NCBI RefSeq assembly: GCF_016793285.1
Contig: NZ_JAEUMO010000016.1
Span: 1 to 63,377, forward strand
Reading direction: 5' to 3'
Length of the DNA: 63,377 nt
Origin: Phenylobacterium sp.
GTDB taxonomy: Bacteria > Pseudomonadota > Alphaproteobacteria > Caulobacterales > Caulobacteraceae
A model generated the notes under the pieces. The model had not been told where the DNA came from, did not search any database, and saw only the letters and a list, made by a program, of their open reading frames with translations. How positions within the stretch are numbered: position 1 is the stretch's first letter; the number at the start of each line of letters is the position of its first letter. The translations under genes and the position numbers were made by a program. Positions 21,056 to 34,996 of the stretch are shown piece after piece.

Positions 21056-22312
21056 ATGCCCGAAGCCGCCTTCAAGTCCGAGTTCCTGAAGACACTGCAG
21101 GCGCGCGGGTACATCCATCAGGTCACGCACCCGGCGGAGCTGGACGAGGCCGCGTCGGGCGGGATCGTGACCGCCTACATCGGGTTCGACGCGACGGCGC
21201 CCTCGCTGCACGTCGGATCGCTGATCCAGATCATGATGCTGCGCCGCCTGCAGCAGGCCGGCCACAAGCCCATCGTGCTGATGGGCGGCGGGACCACCAA
21301 GATCGGCGACCCCACCGACAAGGACCAGTCGCGCCCGCTGCTCACCCACGAGCACATCCAGGCCAACATCGCCTCGATCAAGACGGTGTTCGCGAAGTTC
21401 CTGACGTTCGGCGACGGGCCGACCGACGCGATCATGGTCGACAACGACGCGTGGCTGTCGAAGTACGGTTACGTCGACTTCCTGCGCGAGTTCGGCGTGC
21501 ATTTCACGGTCAACCGGATGCTGGCGTTCGACAGCGTGAAGGCGCGGCTGGAGCGCGAGCAGCCGATGACCTTCCTCGAGTTCAACTACATGCTGATGCA
21601 GTCGGTGGACTTCCTGGAGCTGGAGCGGCGCAACAACTGCGTGCTGCAGATGGGCGGCTCGGACCAGTGGGGCAACATCGTCAACGGCGTGGAGCTGATC
21701 CGCCGCGTGGAGCAGAAGCCGGCGTTCGGCCTGACCACGCCGCTGCTCTCGACCGCCTCGGGCCAGAAGATGGGCAAGACGGTCGGCGGGGCCGTGTGGC
21801 TCAACGCCGACATGCGCAGCCCTTACGACTACTGGCAGTTCTGGCGGAACACCGAGGACGCCGACGTGGGCCGGTTCCTGCGCCTCTTCACCGACGTGCC
21901 GCTGGACGAGGTCGCGCGGCTGGAGGCGCTGCCGGGGGCCGAGATCAACGAGGCCAAGAAGGTGCTCGCCAACGAGGCCACGCGGATGCTCCACGGCGAC
22001 GCCGAGGCGCAGAAGGCCGCGGCCGCCGCGCAGGCGGCCTTCGAGCAAGGCGCGCTTTCCGCCGACCTGCCGACGCACGAGACGCCGGCTGCCGGGCTGG
22101 AGGCGGGCGTGCAGCTCGCCGACCTCGCCGTCGCGGCCGGGCTCGCCGGCTCCAAGGGCGAGGCGCGCCGCCTGGCCCAAGGCGGCGGCCTGCGCGTCAA
22201 CGACAAGCCGGAGACCGACGGCAACCGCCTGATCACCGCCGCCGACCTGGTGGACGGCGTCGTGAAGCTGGGCGCCGGCAAGAAGAAGATCGTGCTGGTG
22301 AAACCCGTCTGA
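21056..22312 (+). CDS. tyrS: Tyrosyl-tRNA synthetase
   Basis: Class I aminoacyl-tRNA synthetase of 418 residues that charges tRNA-Tyr. The catalytic domain has [16 protein letters not shown] (HIGH-type motif HVGS), [21 protein letters not shown], and the KMSKS-type loop KMGKT. A C-terminal S4-like RNA-binding domain ([22 protein letters not shown]) completes it. The ATG at 21056 gives the usual N-terminus ([17 protein letters not shown]). A GTG at 20981 would add 25 unlikely residues. Confidence 0.96.
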   Translation: MPEAAFKSEFLKTLQARGYIHQVTHPAELDEAASGGIVTAYIGFDATAPSLHVGSLIQIMMLRRLQQAGHKPIVLMGGGTTKIGDPTDKDQSRPLLTHEHIQANIASIKTVFAKFLTFGDGPTDAIMVDNDAWLSKYGYVDFLREFGVHFTVNRMLAFDSVKARLEREQPMTFLEFNYMLMQSVDFLELERRNNCVLQMGGSDQWGNIVNGVELIRRVEQKPAFGLTTPLLSTASGQKMGKTVGGAVWLNADMRSPYDYWQFWRNTEDADVGRFLRLFTDVPLDEVARLEALPGAEINEAKKVLANEATRMLHGDAEAQKAAAAAQAAFEQGALSADLPTHETPAAGLEAGVQLADLAVAAGLAGSKGEARRLAQGGGLRVNDKPETDGNRLITAADLVDGVVKLGAGKKKIVLVKPV

Positions 22313-22320
22313 CCCTCACT

Positions 22321-22421
22321 CGTCATGGCCGGCATTGTCCCGGTCATCCAGACGCGCCGGCCTTCGGGATACCTGGCGACGACGGTGCGTCTGGATCCCC
22401 GGCACAAGGCCGGGGATGACG
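22321..22421. repeat. Intergenic inverted repeat (CCGGGGATGACG family)
   Basis: Two arms of about 35 bases, 22321-22355 and 22387-22421, are imperfect reverse complements. The right arm contains CCCCGGCACAAGGCCGGGG followed by ATGACG. Such palindromes are widely repeated in alphaproteobacterial chromosomes. A related half-arm (TCCGGGGATGACG) appears at 19561-19573, next to the anmK 3' end. It separates tyrS from bcp. Confidence 0.75.
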
Positions 22422-22443
22422 TTCAAGAACCTGGAGCTATCGC

Positions 22444-22905
22444 ATGACCACCGTGACGGAAGGCGCCGCTGCGCCGGACTTCGACCTGGAGACCCCGGAC
22501 GGCCGGGTGAAGCTCAGCGACTACGCCGGCAAGACCCTGGTGCTCTATTTCTACCCGAAGGACGACACCGGGGGCTGCACCAAGGAGGCCCAGGCCTTCA
22601 CCGAGCTCGCACCCGAGTTCGCCAGGGCCGGCGTGGCGGTGATCGGCGTCTCCAAGGACTCCGTCGCCTCGCACAGGAAGTTCGTCGCCAAGTACGACCT
22701 CGGCATCCCGCTGGGCTCCGACCCGAGCGGCGAGACCGTCGAGCGCTACGGCTCCTGGGTCGAGAAGAGCCTCTACGGCCGCCACTACATGGGCATCGAC
22801 CGCTCCACCTTCCTGATCCGGGACGGCAAGATCGCGAAGATGTGGCGCAAGGTGAAGGTTCCCAACCACGCCCAGGCCGTCCTGGACGCCGCCAAGGCCC
22901 TGTAA
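22444..22905 (+). CDS. bcp: Thioredoxin-dependent peroxiredoxin (BCP/PrxQ type)
   Basis: Peroxide-scavenging enzyme of 153 residues. The peroxidatic Cys is C45 in the PxxxTxxC motif (YPKDDTGGCTKEA). The usual Pro before Gly-Cys is Gly here (DTPGC in most relatives). The second Cys found five residues later in many BCPs is absent, since there is only one Cys in the protein, so it should act as a 1-Cys enzyme. It is cytosolic, with no signal peptide. The start is the ATG at 22444, just after the inverted repeat. Confidence 0.92.
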   Translation: MTTVTEGAAAPDFDLETPDGRVKLSDYAGKTLVLYFYPKDDTGGCTKEAQAFTELAPEFARAGVAVIGVSKDSVASHRKFVAKYDLGIPLGSDPSGETVERYGSWVEKSLYGRHYMGIDRSTFLIRDGKIAKMWRKVKVPNHAQAVLDAAKAL

Positions 22906-23056
22906 ACGCCCCGTCGGACGCAGCCTTGCCGGTAATCGATATCAACTTTTGGCCGACCGCCGCTCGCGGGCCGGACGGGCTGCGAACCGGCTTGCCTGTC
23001 GCGGGAAAGTCGTCGCATATCGCGCGGGTCCAGGGGCCGGGGACTTGAGCGCACGC

Positions 23057-24211
23057 ATGGAACGTCTGGCGAAGCTCAAGAGCTCGCTCGTCGAGCTGTT
23101 TCCGGAGCGGCACCTCTACGTGCGCTCCGGCGGCGCGATGAAGGGCTTCGTCCTCACGACGCGGAAGCAGATGATGATCGCCGGCGGCGTGGCCGCGGGC
23201 GCGCTGTGGATGGGCGTCTGCACCGCCGCGATGCTGGTGAACCTGCTCTCCGCCTCCAGCGCGGACCGCGAGATCGCGCAGCTCAAGGCGCAGTCCGAGC
23301 GCTATGTCGCCGACCGCCAGGCCCGCCTCGACAGCGCCATGGCCCGGCTGAACGCCGCCTCGGGGTCGAACGCCGACGTCGCGCAGGCGATCGAGAAGCG
23401 CCACGCCGCGCTCGCCATGCTGCTCACCGACCTGAAGGGCGCGCCGGGCGCCGCCCAGGCGCTGACACCCGCCATCAACCGCGCGCTCGCCGCGCAGGAC
23501 GCGAGCCCCGTGCGCCGCGTCGAGATGGTGCGCATCGGCCAGGAGCAGCTCCTGGAAGCCGCCGACAGCTTCGCCAAGGGCCGCGCCGACCGCCTGCGCC
23601 TGGCCTTCCGCATGGCCGGCCTCTCGCCCTCCTCGTTCGTGGACCGCGGCAGCTCGCTGGGCGGACCGCTGATCGACTCGAAGGACCCGCGGGCGCTGGC
23701 CGCCGTGCTCGACGTGGACGACGACTTCGCCGTGCGCATCCAGCGCGCCGCGCGCGATCTCAACGAGTCCAAGCAGCTCGCGCAGGCCGCAGAAGACCTG
23801 CCCGTGGCGCGGCCGACCAACGCCGGATCGCAGACCAGCGGCTTCGGCGTGCGCTTCGACCCCTTCACCCGCCGCCCGGCCTATCACTCGGGCCTGGACT
23901 TCAACGGCGGCTACGCCCAGCCGATCTACTCGACCGGGCCGGGGGTGGTGTCGTTCACCGGCCAGCGGTCGGGCTATGGCAACGTCGTCGAGATCGACCA
24001 CGGCCGCGGCCTGAAGACGCGCTATGCCCACCTTTCGGGCTTCGCCGTGCGGCCCGGTCAGCGGGTGGCCGTCGGTCAGCGGATCGCGGCGATGGGCTCG
24101 ACGGGACGCTCGACAGGCACGCACCTTCACTATGAAGTGTGGGTCAACGGCCGGGCGCAGAACCCGGGACGCTTCCTGAAGGCGGGCCAATATGTTCTCC
24201 AAGCCGACTAG
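23057..24211 (+). CDS. M23 family metallopeptidase, membrane-anchored (LmdC-like)
   Basis: Probable peptidoglycan endopeptidase of 384 residues. A short cytoplasmic part is followed by one TM segment (about residues 40-63), a helical or coiled-coil region (about 70-170), and the C-terminal M23 LytM domain with zinc ligands H277 and D281 (HSGLD) and the HLH pair H356/H358 (THLHYEVW). All ligands are present, so it should be active, unlike EnvC/NlpD-type activators. The bactofilin gene overlaps its end by 20 bases. In other alphaproteobacteria bactofilins localise such M23 enzymes, and the same is inferred here. The ATG at 23057 is preferred over the GTG or longer options upstream. Confidence 0.87.
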   Translation: MERLAKLKSSLVELFPERHLYVRSGGAMKGFVLTTRKQMMIAGGVAAGALWMGVCTAAMLVNLLSASSADREIAQLKAQSERYVADRQARLDSAMARLNAASGSNADVAQAIEKRHAALAMLLTDLKGAPGAAQALTPAINRALAAQDASPVRRVEMVRIGQEQLLEAADSFAKGRADRLRLAFRMAGLSPSSFVDRGSSLGGPLIDSKDPRALAAVLDVDDDFAVRIQRAARDLNESKQLAQAAEDLPVARPTNAGSQTSGFGVRFDPFTRRPAYHSGLDFNGGYAQPIYSTGPGVVSFTGQRSGYGNVVEIDHGRGLKTRYAHLSGFAVRPGQRVAVGQRIAAMGSTGRSTGTHLHYEVWVNGRAQNPGRFLKAGQYVLQAD

Positions 24212-24608
24212 GGACGCCGCGAGCGAGATCGCCGCGTCGGCGCCGCGCAAGCTGGAGCCGGCCTCGCTGGTGGCCGCCGGAGTCCGCATCGCCGGCAACG
24301 TCGAGACCCAGGGCGACCTGCATCTGGACGGCGCCGTCGAGGGCGACCTGCGCGTCGGCCTGCTGGTGATCGGCGAGGCGGGCAGCGTATCGGGCGCGGT
24401 CCATGCCGACGCAGTGGAGATCCGCGGCCGGGTCACCGGCGTGATCTGCGCGCGCCGCGTGAAGCTGTGGGCCACCGCCCGCGTCGACGGCGACATCAGC
24501 CACACCGAACTCTCGATCGAAGCCGGCGCCCACTTCGAAGGCCGCAGCCTGGCGCTGATCTCGCCGGCCGATGAGACCCCCGCCCTCAGCGTGGTGGCGG
24601 CGGAGTAG
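24192..24608 (+). CDS. Bactofilin (BacA-like cytoskeletal protein)
   Basis: Polymer-forming cytoskeletal protein of 138 residues (PF04519). The central beta-helix repeats are visible as regular glycine-spaced strands: GVRIAGNVETQGDLHLDGAV, EGDLRVGLLVIGEAGSVSGAV, then repeated turns to about residue 118. Flanking N- and C-terminal stretches are short and unstructured. It starts inside the end of the M23 peptidase gene, so the two are translationally linked. Bactofilins act as membrane-bound scaffolds for cell-wall enzymes, for example at the stalk base in Caulobacter; that role here is inference. Confidence 0.93.
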   Translation: MFSKPTRDAASEIAASAPRKLEPASLVAAGVRIAGNVETQGDLHLDGAVEGDLRVGLLVIGEAGSVSGAVHADAVEIRGRVTGVICARRVKLWATARVDGDISHTELSIEAGAHFEGRSLALISPADETPALSVVAAE

Positions 24609-24611
24609 ATC

Positions 24612-24637
24612 GCCTTCCCTTCCCATCAGGGAGGAAG
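24612..24637. terminator. Hairpin between convergent bactofilin and prfB genes
   Basis: CCTTCCCTTCCC and GGGAGGAAGG form an imperfect stem around ATCA in the 31 bases between the two convergent stops. It has no T-tract. The position suggests a shared terminator. Confidence 0.4.
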
Positions 24638-24639
24638 GA

Positions 24640-25750
24640 CTACTCCCGCGTCGCGCCGACGCGCTGGGCCAAGGCGGCGCCCATGAAGCGGTCGAGGTCG
24701 CCGTCCAGGACGCCGTCGGTGTCGGACGTCTCCACGTCGGTCCGCAGGTCCTTCACCATCTGGTACGGCTGCAGCACGTAGCTGCGGATCTGGTGGCCCC
24801 AGCCGATGTCGGTCTTCTGGTCCTCGACGGCCTGGGCCGCGGCTTCGCGCTTGGCCAGTTCGGCCTCGTAGAGGCGCGCCTTGAGCTGCTTCCAGGCCTG
24901 GTCGCGGTTCTGGTGCTGCGAGCGCTGGTTCTGGCAGGCGACGACGATGCCGGTCGGGATGTGCGTGAGGCGCACCGCCGAGTCCGTCTTGTTGACGTGC
25001 TGGCCGCCCGCGCCCGAGGCCCGATAGGTGTCTGTGCGCACGTCGGAGGGGTTGATCTCGATCTCGATGGTGTCGTCCACCACCGGATAGACCCAGACCG
25101 AGGCGAAGCTGGTGTGCCGCTTGGCCGCAGCGTCGAACGGCGAGATGCGGACCAGCCGGTGGACCCCGCCCTCGGTCTTCAGCCAGCCGTAGGCGTTGGT
25201 CCCCTTCACCTGCAGGGTCACCGACTTGATGCCGGCCTGTTCGCCCGAGGTCTCTTCCAGGAAATCCACGTCCATGCCGTGCGCCTTGGCCCAGCGGCTG
25301 TACATGCGCAGCAGCATGCCGGCCCAGTCGTTGGACTCGGTGCCGCCGGCGCCGGAGTTGATCTCGACGAAGGCGTCGTTGCCGTCGGCCTCGCCCGAGA
25401 GCAGCGCCTCGAGTTCGGCGCGGCCGACGCGTTCCTTGATCGCCTTCAACTGCTCGCGGGCTTCCTCGAGGCTGGCGTCGTCGCCCTCCTCGTCGGCCAT
25501 CTCGGCGTAGCCGATGGCGTCGCCCAGATCTCGCTCCAGCGAGCGCACGGCGTCAACCGACGCGGCCAGACGCGAGCGGTCGCGGCTGACGGCCTGGGCC
25601 TCGGCCGGGTTGTCCCACAGCGTCGGGTCTTCGACCCGCGCGTTCAGTTCATCGAGTTTTCGGAGGGCCGGTTCCCAGTCAAAGACGCCTCCTGAGCAGT
25701 TCGATCGACTGCTCGATGTCGGCCTTCGCGGCCTCGACATCCGCTCTCAT
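24640..25750 (-). CDS. prfB: Peptide chain release factor 2, with programmed +1 frameshift
   Basis: Release factor for UGA and UAA, 369 residues after frameshifting. Codons 1-23 run from the ATG at 25750 to CTT (25684-25682), followed by an in-frame TGA (25681-25679). Skipping the T at 25681 continues with GACTGG..., giving 346 further residues. The anticodon-like tripeptide SPF ([11 protein letters not shown]) and the catalytic GGQ ([12 protein letters not shown]) are present. The N-terminal part alone ([14 protein letters not shown]...LLRRRL) is the expected RF2 start, so this is autoregulation and not a broken gene. It lies downstream of the PBP1A gene on the same strand. Annotate as joined segments 25750-25682 and 25680-24640. 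Confidence 0.95.
25678..25693 (-). promoter_or_regulatory. prfB frameshift signal
   Basis: On the minus strand: AGGAGG, CGT, CTT TGA C. A Shine-Dalgarno-like AGGAGG lies three bases before the slippery CTT and the UGA stop with a following C, the same layout as in E. coli prfB. Low RF2 activity slows termination and favours the +1 shift. Confidence 0.93.
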
Positions 25751-25810
25751 GGAGAGACTCCCAAAACGTGAGCCGCGGGCTCTAGCCTGCTGCGGCGGTC
25801 CTAGCAACCA

Positions 25811-25833
25811 CCTCCCCCGCAAGCGGCGGGAGG
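25811..25833. terminator. Hairpin after the PBP1A gene
   Basis: CCTCCCCCGC and GCGGCGGGAGG flank AA, forming a strong GC stem 12 bases past the PBP1A stop in the gap before prfB. There is no T-run on the minus strand, so an intrinsic terminator is uncertain; it may be a small REP-like element. Confidence 0.4.
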
Positions 25834-25844
25834 CAAGACGCGCG

Positions 25845-28289
<2,445 letters not shown>

Positions 28290-28374
28290 CTCTGAACGGC
28301 TCCGGCGGACCCCCTGGGGGCGCAACTCGCCTGTCGTCCTAGCCTGTGTCGCAGCGGGCGCCAATGCGGCGGGA

Positions 28375-29598
28375 TCAGCGCGACGCCAGCTTCACCTGCT
28401 CGCCGAAGTGGGCGTCGATGGCGCGCGCGACGGCCGTCATCAGCCGGCCGCGCTGGACCGGATCGCGCAGGCGCGCCTCGTCCTCGCCGTTGGAGACGAA
28501 GCCCATCTCCAGCAGCACGGCGGGCACGTCGGGCGCGAGCAGGACCATGAAGCCCGCGTCGCGATGGCTGCGGCGCAGCATCGGCGCGCGGCCCTCGATG
28601 CTGGAGAGCAGCGTCTGGGCGAAGATGGCCGAGCGGTTGCGGGTGGCGCGCTGCGTCAGGTCGAAGAGGATGTCGCGAACGCCCTGGTCGCCGGTCAGAC
28701 TGGCCTTCATGAACCAGTCGTTGGCGCTGACGAACCGCGTGGCGCGCTGCGAGGCCTTGTCGGAGAGCGTGTAGACCGACGCGCCCTTCAGCTCGGGCTC
28801 GGGCCCGGAGTCGGAGTGCAGCGAGATGAAGAGGTCCGCGCCGGCGCGCTGGGCCACGCGGACGCGGTCCTCCAGCGGGATGTAGACGTCGGTCGAGCGG
28901 GTCAGCACCACCTTGTAGCGGCCGGTCTTGGCCAACTGGTCGGCGAGCGTCAGGGCCGCGGCGAGGTTGATGTCCTTCTCGTAGCCGCCCGCCCCCTGGG
29001 CGCCGGCGTCCTTGCCGCCGTGGCCCGCGTCGATGACGACGACCTTCTTCAGCGGCAGGGCGAGCTTGGCGGGCGCGGCGGCCGCGGCCTTCTTCACCGG
29101 CAGGAACTGCGTGCGGATCTGCGGCTGCGCCGCGGCGGCCTGGGCGGGCCCGGGCGCGGCGGCGGCCACGTCGATCACATAGCGGTAGCTCGTCACGCCG
29201 TCGGCCGGCGGGAGCAGGAAGCGGCGCCTGAGCTTGCCGTCGCCCGCCAGGTCCATCTGCAGGCGCGCCGCCCCCTGGACCTGATCGACGGTCCAGGCCT
29301 TCACGACGCCGCGGCCGGCGCCCTGCTGGACTTGGGCCACCGTCACGCCCGGCAGCAGGATCACCACGCGGCGGTCGAGGGAGCCGTCGGAGACCACCTT
29401 GGCGCTGGTCGAGGCGCCGAGTTCGATGACGAGGCGCGTCTCGGCCGAGTCGCCGCCCATGCGGATCTTCAGGAGGTCGACCTGCTCGGTCGCGGCGTGG
29501 CCGACGGCGACGGCCGCGAGGCCAAGGCAGAGCGCCGCCGAGAGAGCCACGAGCCGCCCCCGGTTCCGCGCCACCGCACCCGCAACTCGCCGAAGCAT
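28375..29598 (-). CDS. N-acetylmuramoyl-L-alanine amidase (AmiC-type)
   Basis: Periplasmic septal cell-wall amidase, 407 residues from the ATG at 29598. It has a signal peptide (RGRLVALSAALCLGLAAVAVGHAA), an AMIN domain (about residues 35-150, for septal targeting), an Ala-rich linker and a C-terminal Amidase_3 domain. Zinc ligands and catalytic residues are visible: His in DAGHGGKDAG, Glu in YEKDINLA, His in SLHSDS and Glu in LLEMGFVSN. A longer frame to 29649 would run into a good promoter -10 element, so 29598 is preferred. It lies upstream of PBP1A on the same strand and is probably co-transcribed with it. Confidence 0.93.
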   Translation of the reverse strand: MLRRVAGAVARNRGRLVALSAALCLGLAAVAVGHAATEQVDLLKIRMGGDSAETRLVIELGASTSAKVVSDGSLDRRVVILLPGVTVAQVQQGAGRGVVKAWTVDQVQGAARLQMDLAGDGKLRRRFLLPPADGVTSYRYVIDVAAAAPGPAQAAAAQPQIRTQFLPVKKAAAAAPAKLALPLKKVVVIDAGHGGKDAGAQGAGGYEKDINLAAALTLADQLAKTGRYKVVLTRSTDVYIPLEDRVRVAQRAGADLFISLHSDSGPEPELKGASVYTLSDKASQRATRFVSANDWFMKASLTGDQGVRDILFDLTQRATRNRSAIFAQTLLSSIEGRAPMLRRSHRDAGFMVLLAPDVPAVLLEMGFVSNGEDEARLRDPVQRGRLMTAVARAIDAHFGEQVKLASR

Positions 29599-29646
29599 CC
29601 TAAAGCCCCGAAAACACGGAGATTCGCATGAAGCGAACCCAATGCC

Positions 29647-29672
29647 CATATAGCGGCGGGCCTCGTGGACAA
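29647..29672 (-). promoter_or_regulatory. Predicted promoter of the amidase-PBP1A operon
   Basis: On the minus strand: TTGTCCA (29672-29666), an 11-base spacer, and GCTATATG (29654-29647). The -10 matches GCTAnAWC at all but the last base. A start about 40-45 bases before the amidase ATG fits. Confidence 0.5.
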
Positions 29673-30025
29673 AGGGTTAACGAGGTATTGCCGCGCGCGA
29701 CGATCAGGTGACGCTGCCGCTTTTCTTTTCAGGCCCCATGTTGCAATGTCCGGCCGCGCGACGTCGATGCGCCCGTATGGGCCCGCACGCCACGCGACAA
29801 AACCACCCAGCGTCGGCCTCGACCGTGTACTCGGCGACGACGCTCAGATCCGATCCGCGCCCCTCGGGACGCGCCTAGGAACACACCCGATGAGCTGCGC
29901 AGCTCGAGCCATTTCCGGCCCCAAGGCCTCCGCATACGGCGCCCCCGGCGTCGTCGCGGGCCCCGCGCGCGCTCGTCCCATTTGCCGGCAGCGCCCGAAC
30001 CTCGTGGCGCGCCGCGGAGAGACTT
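29673..30025 (+). other. Gene-free region upstream of rne
   Basis: About 350 bases with no supportable gene. It must contain the rne promoter and probably a long 5' leader. Long leaders are the site of RNase E autoregulation in other bacteria, but I see no specific conserved structure. It contains a T-rich patch (CTTTTCTTTTC near 29723) and several GC-rich short inverted repeats. Confidence 0.4.
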
Positions 30026-32707
<2,682 letters not shown>

Positions 32708-32759
32708 GCGGTTAGGATTCGGCGGTCATGGGGGACCTGGGACTTCGAGAGAGTTGAGC

Positions 32760-34151
32760 ATGGTTCCCCGCTTCCGGTCGGTCTCAGGTCTCGCGCTCGC
32801 CGCCGCCGTGGCGGCGAGCGCGAGCCTCGCCGCCGGCCAGGCCGCCGCCCAGAGCCTGATCCGCGACACCGAGATCGAGGAGATCCTCGCCCGGGACGCC
32901 GATCCGATCCTGGTCGCGGCCGGCATCGACCCCAAGAACGTCGAGATCGTCCTCGTCGGCTCGAAGGACCTGAACGCCTTCGCCGCGCCCCGGGTGATGG
33001 GCTTCAACACCGGCCTGATCCTCGAGGCGAAGGACCCGAACGAACTCCAAGGCGTCATCGCCCACGAAGTCGGCCACCTGGCCGCCGGCCACTCCGCCCG
33101 CTCGGGCGACATGAGCCGGGCCGGCATGAAGCCCTTCCTGCTGACCATGGGCCTGGGCGTGCTGGCCGCCATCGCCGGCGCGCCCGACGCGGCGGCGGGC
33201 CTCGCGTCCAGCGCCAGCTACTTCGGGACCCTGGGGTTCCTGGGCTACAGCCGCGAGCAGGAGAGCCGCGCCGACCAGGCGGGGGCCACCCTGCTCGACA
33301 AGGCCGGCCTGTCGGGCAAGGGCCTCGCCGACTTCTTCGACAACTTCCGCTACCAGGAGGTCTTCGACGAGGCCCGGCGCTTCGGCTACTTCCGCAGCCA
33401 CCCGATCTCGTCCGACCGGATCGAGGCGCTGCGCCGCCGCGTCGAGGTCCAGCCGAACTTCGGCAAGACCGACAGCGAGGCCGCCAAGGCCGAGCACGCG
33501 ATCATGAAGGCCAAGCTGGACGGCTTCATCAATCCGCAGGTCTCGATCACCAAGTACGACGAAAAAGCGACCGACTATCCGAGCCGCTATGCCCGGGCGA
33601 TCGCCTACTACCAGTTGAAGGAGCCCGACCGCGCGCTCAAGCTGGTCGATGCGCTGCTCGCCGAACAGCCGGACAACCCCTACCTCTGGGAGCTGAAGGG
33701 GCAGATCCTCTTCGAGTTCGGCCGCACCGAGGAGGCCGAGGCCCCGCAGCGCAAGTCCGTGGCCCTGAAGCCCGAGGCGCCGCTGCTGCGGATCAACCTC
33801 GGCCAGACCCTGATCGCGCTCGACGACAAGAAGAAGGTCAACGAGGGCGTCGCCGAACTGAAACGCGCGCTCACCCGGGAAGACGACAACGCGGTCGCCT
33901 GGCGCCTGCTGGCCGAAGCCTACGACAAGCTGGGCGAGGACGGCCTCGCCCGCCTCGCCACCGCCGAATACAACTACAACATCGGCGACAAGCAGCAGGC
34001 CCGCGTCTTCGCCATGCGCGCCCGCGAGATGCTGACGCGGGGCACGCCGGACTGGCGGCGCGCCACCGACATCGTCCTGGCCGCCGAGCCCACCCGCGAA
34101 GACCTCCGCCAACTGGGCCGCGAAGGCTCGATCGCCGGCAATACGCGTTGA
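32760..34151 (+). CDS. M48 metallopeptidase with TPR repeats (BepA-like)
   Basis: Periplasmic zinc protease of 463 residues. A signal peptide (SGLALAAAVAASASLAAGQAAAQ) is followed by the M48 domain with HEVGH (H102, E103, H106) and the third ligand Glu in SREQESRADQAG. A C-terminal TPR array starts at about residue 265 (ARAIAYYQLKEPDRALKLVDAL). The architecture equals BepA/YfgC, which checks outer-membrane protein assembly. The ATG at 32760, with CGAGAGAG upstream, is preferred over a TTG at 32754. It follows rne by 52 bases and precedes the DsbA-like gene. Confidence 0.92.
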   Translation: MVPRFRSVSGLALAAAVAASASLAAGQAAAQSLIRDTEIEEILARDADPILVAAGIDPKNVEIVLVGSKDLNAFAAPRVMGFNTGLILEAKDPNELQGVIAHEVGHLAAGHSARSGDMSRAGMKPFLLTMGLGVLAAIAGAPDAAAGLASSASYFGTLGFLGYSREQESRADQAGATLLDKAGLSGKGLADFFDNFRYQEVFDEARRFGYFRSHPISSDRIEALRRRVEVQPNFGKTDSEAAKAEHAIMKAKLDGFINPQVSITKYDEKATDYPSRYARAIAYYQLKEPDRALKLVDALLAEQPDNPYLWELKGQILFEFGRTEEAEAPQRKSVALKPEAPLLRINLGQTLIALDDKKKVNEGVAELKRALTREDDNAVAWRLLAEAYDKLGEDGLARLATAEYNYNIGDKQQARVFAMRAREMLTRGTPDWRRATDIVLAAEPTREDLRQLGREGSIAGNTR

Positions 34152-34184
34152 GCCTCAGGCCGCGCCGACCTATCTGGACCTTCG

Positions 34185-34913
34185 ATGATCCGCCTCGCCC
34201 CTCTCGCCGTCCTCGCCGCGGCCGCCCTCGCCCTGGCCTCGTGCCAGAAGACCGATGACGCCGCCTTCGGCGCGAAGGTCCGCGCCTACCTGCTCACGCA
34301 CCCCGAGGTCCTGGAGGAGGCGATCGGAAAGCTGCAGGAGAAGAAGCAGCAGGCGGCGCTGACCGCGTCGAAGGACGCCATCGCCAGGTTCCGCCGCCAG
34401 ATCGAGAACGACCCGCGCGACGTCGTCGTGAACCCGGCCGGCACGATCACGGTGACCGAGTTCTTCGACTTCAACTGCGGCTACTGCAAGCTGGTCGCGC
34501 CCGAGGTCGTGAAGCTGGTGCAGGAGAACCCGGACGTCCGGCTCGTGCTGAAGCAGTTCGCCTTCCAGACCCCCTACTCGATCCAGGCCGGCAAGATCGC
34601 ACTGACCGCCGATGCCAAGGGCAAGGCGCTGCCGCTCTACGCCTCGCTGCTGGCCCAGAAGCCGCTGGACGGCGCCGCCATCGACCGCAGCCTCGCGTCC
34701 GTCGGCCTCGACCCGGCCGCCGCGCGCCGCGCGGCCGAGGCCCCGGAGATCACCCGGCAGATGGAGGACGCCCGCGAACTCGCCGCCCAACTGCAGATCG
34801 ACGGGACCCCGGCGTTCGTGGTGGGCGACCAGGTGATCCACGGCGCCGACATCCAGGGCGTCCGCGCAGCCGTCGAGGCGGCCCGCGCGAAGGACCTGAA
34901 GCGTCCGACCTGA
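34185..34913 (+). CDS. DsbA-family thioredoxin-like lipoprotein
   Basis: Thiol-disulfide oxidoreductase of 242 residues. The signal peptide ends in a lipobox (LASC, Cys20), so it should be lipid-anchored on the periplasmic side. An N-terminal helical segment (about 25-75) resembles the oligomerisation arm of ScsC/BdbD-type proteins. The thioredoxin domain has the active site CGYC (98-101) in FFDFNCGYCK and the cis-Pro loop GTPAFVVGD. It may introduce or isomerise disulfides in periplasmic proteins. No DsbB is nearby. It lies 33 bases after the M48 protease gene, probably in the same transcript. Confidence 0.9.
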   Translation: MIRLAPLAVLAAAALALASCQKTDDAAFGAKVRAYLLTHPEVLEEAIGKLQEKKQQAALTASKDAIARFRRQIENDPRDVVVNPAGTITVTEFFDFNCGYCKLVAPEVVKLVQENPDVRLVLKQFAFQTPYSIQAGKIALTADAKGKALPLYASLLAQKPLDGAAIDRSLASVGLDPAAARRAAEAPEITRQMEDARELAAQLQIDGTPAFVVGDQVIHGADIQGVRAAVEAARAKDLKRPT

Positions 34914-34996
34914 CGCGCGGCCTCCTGGCGCCGGCGAAGCGGCCCCGACGTCAAGCCGAGCCTCTGCTAGACTGGGCGAAACGAACGGGGATGGGC

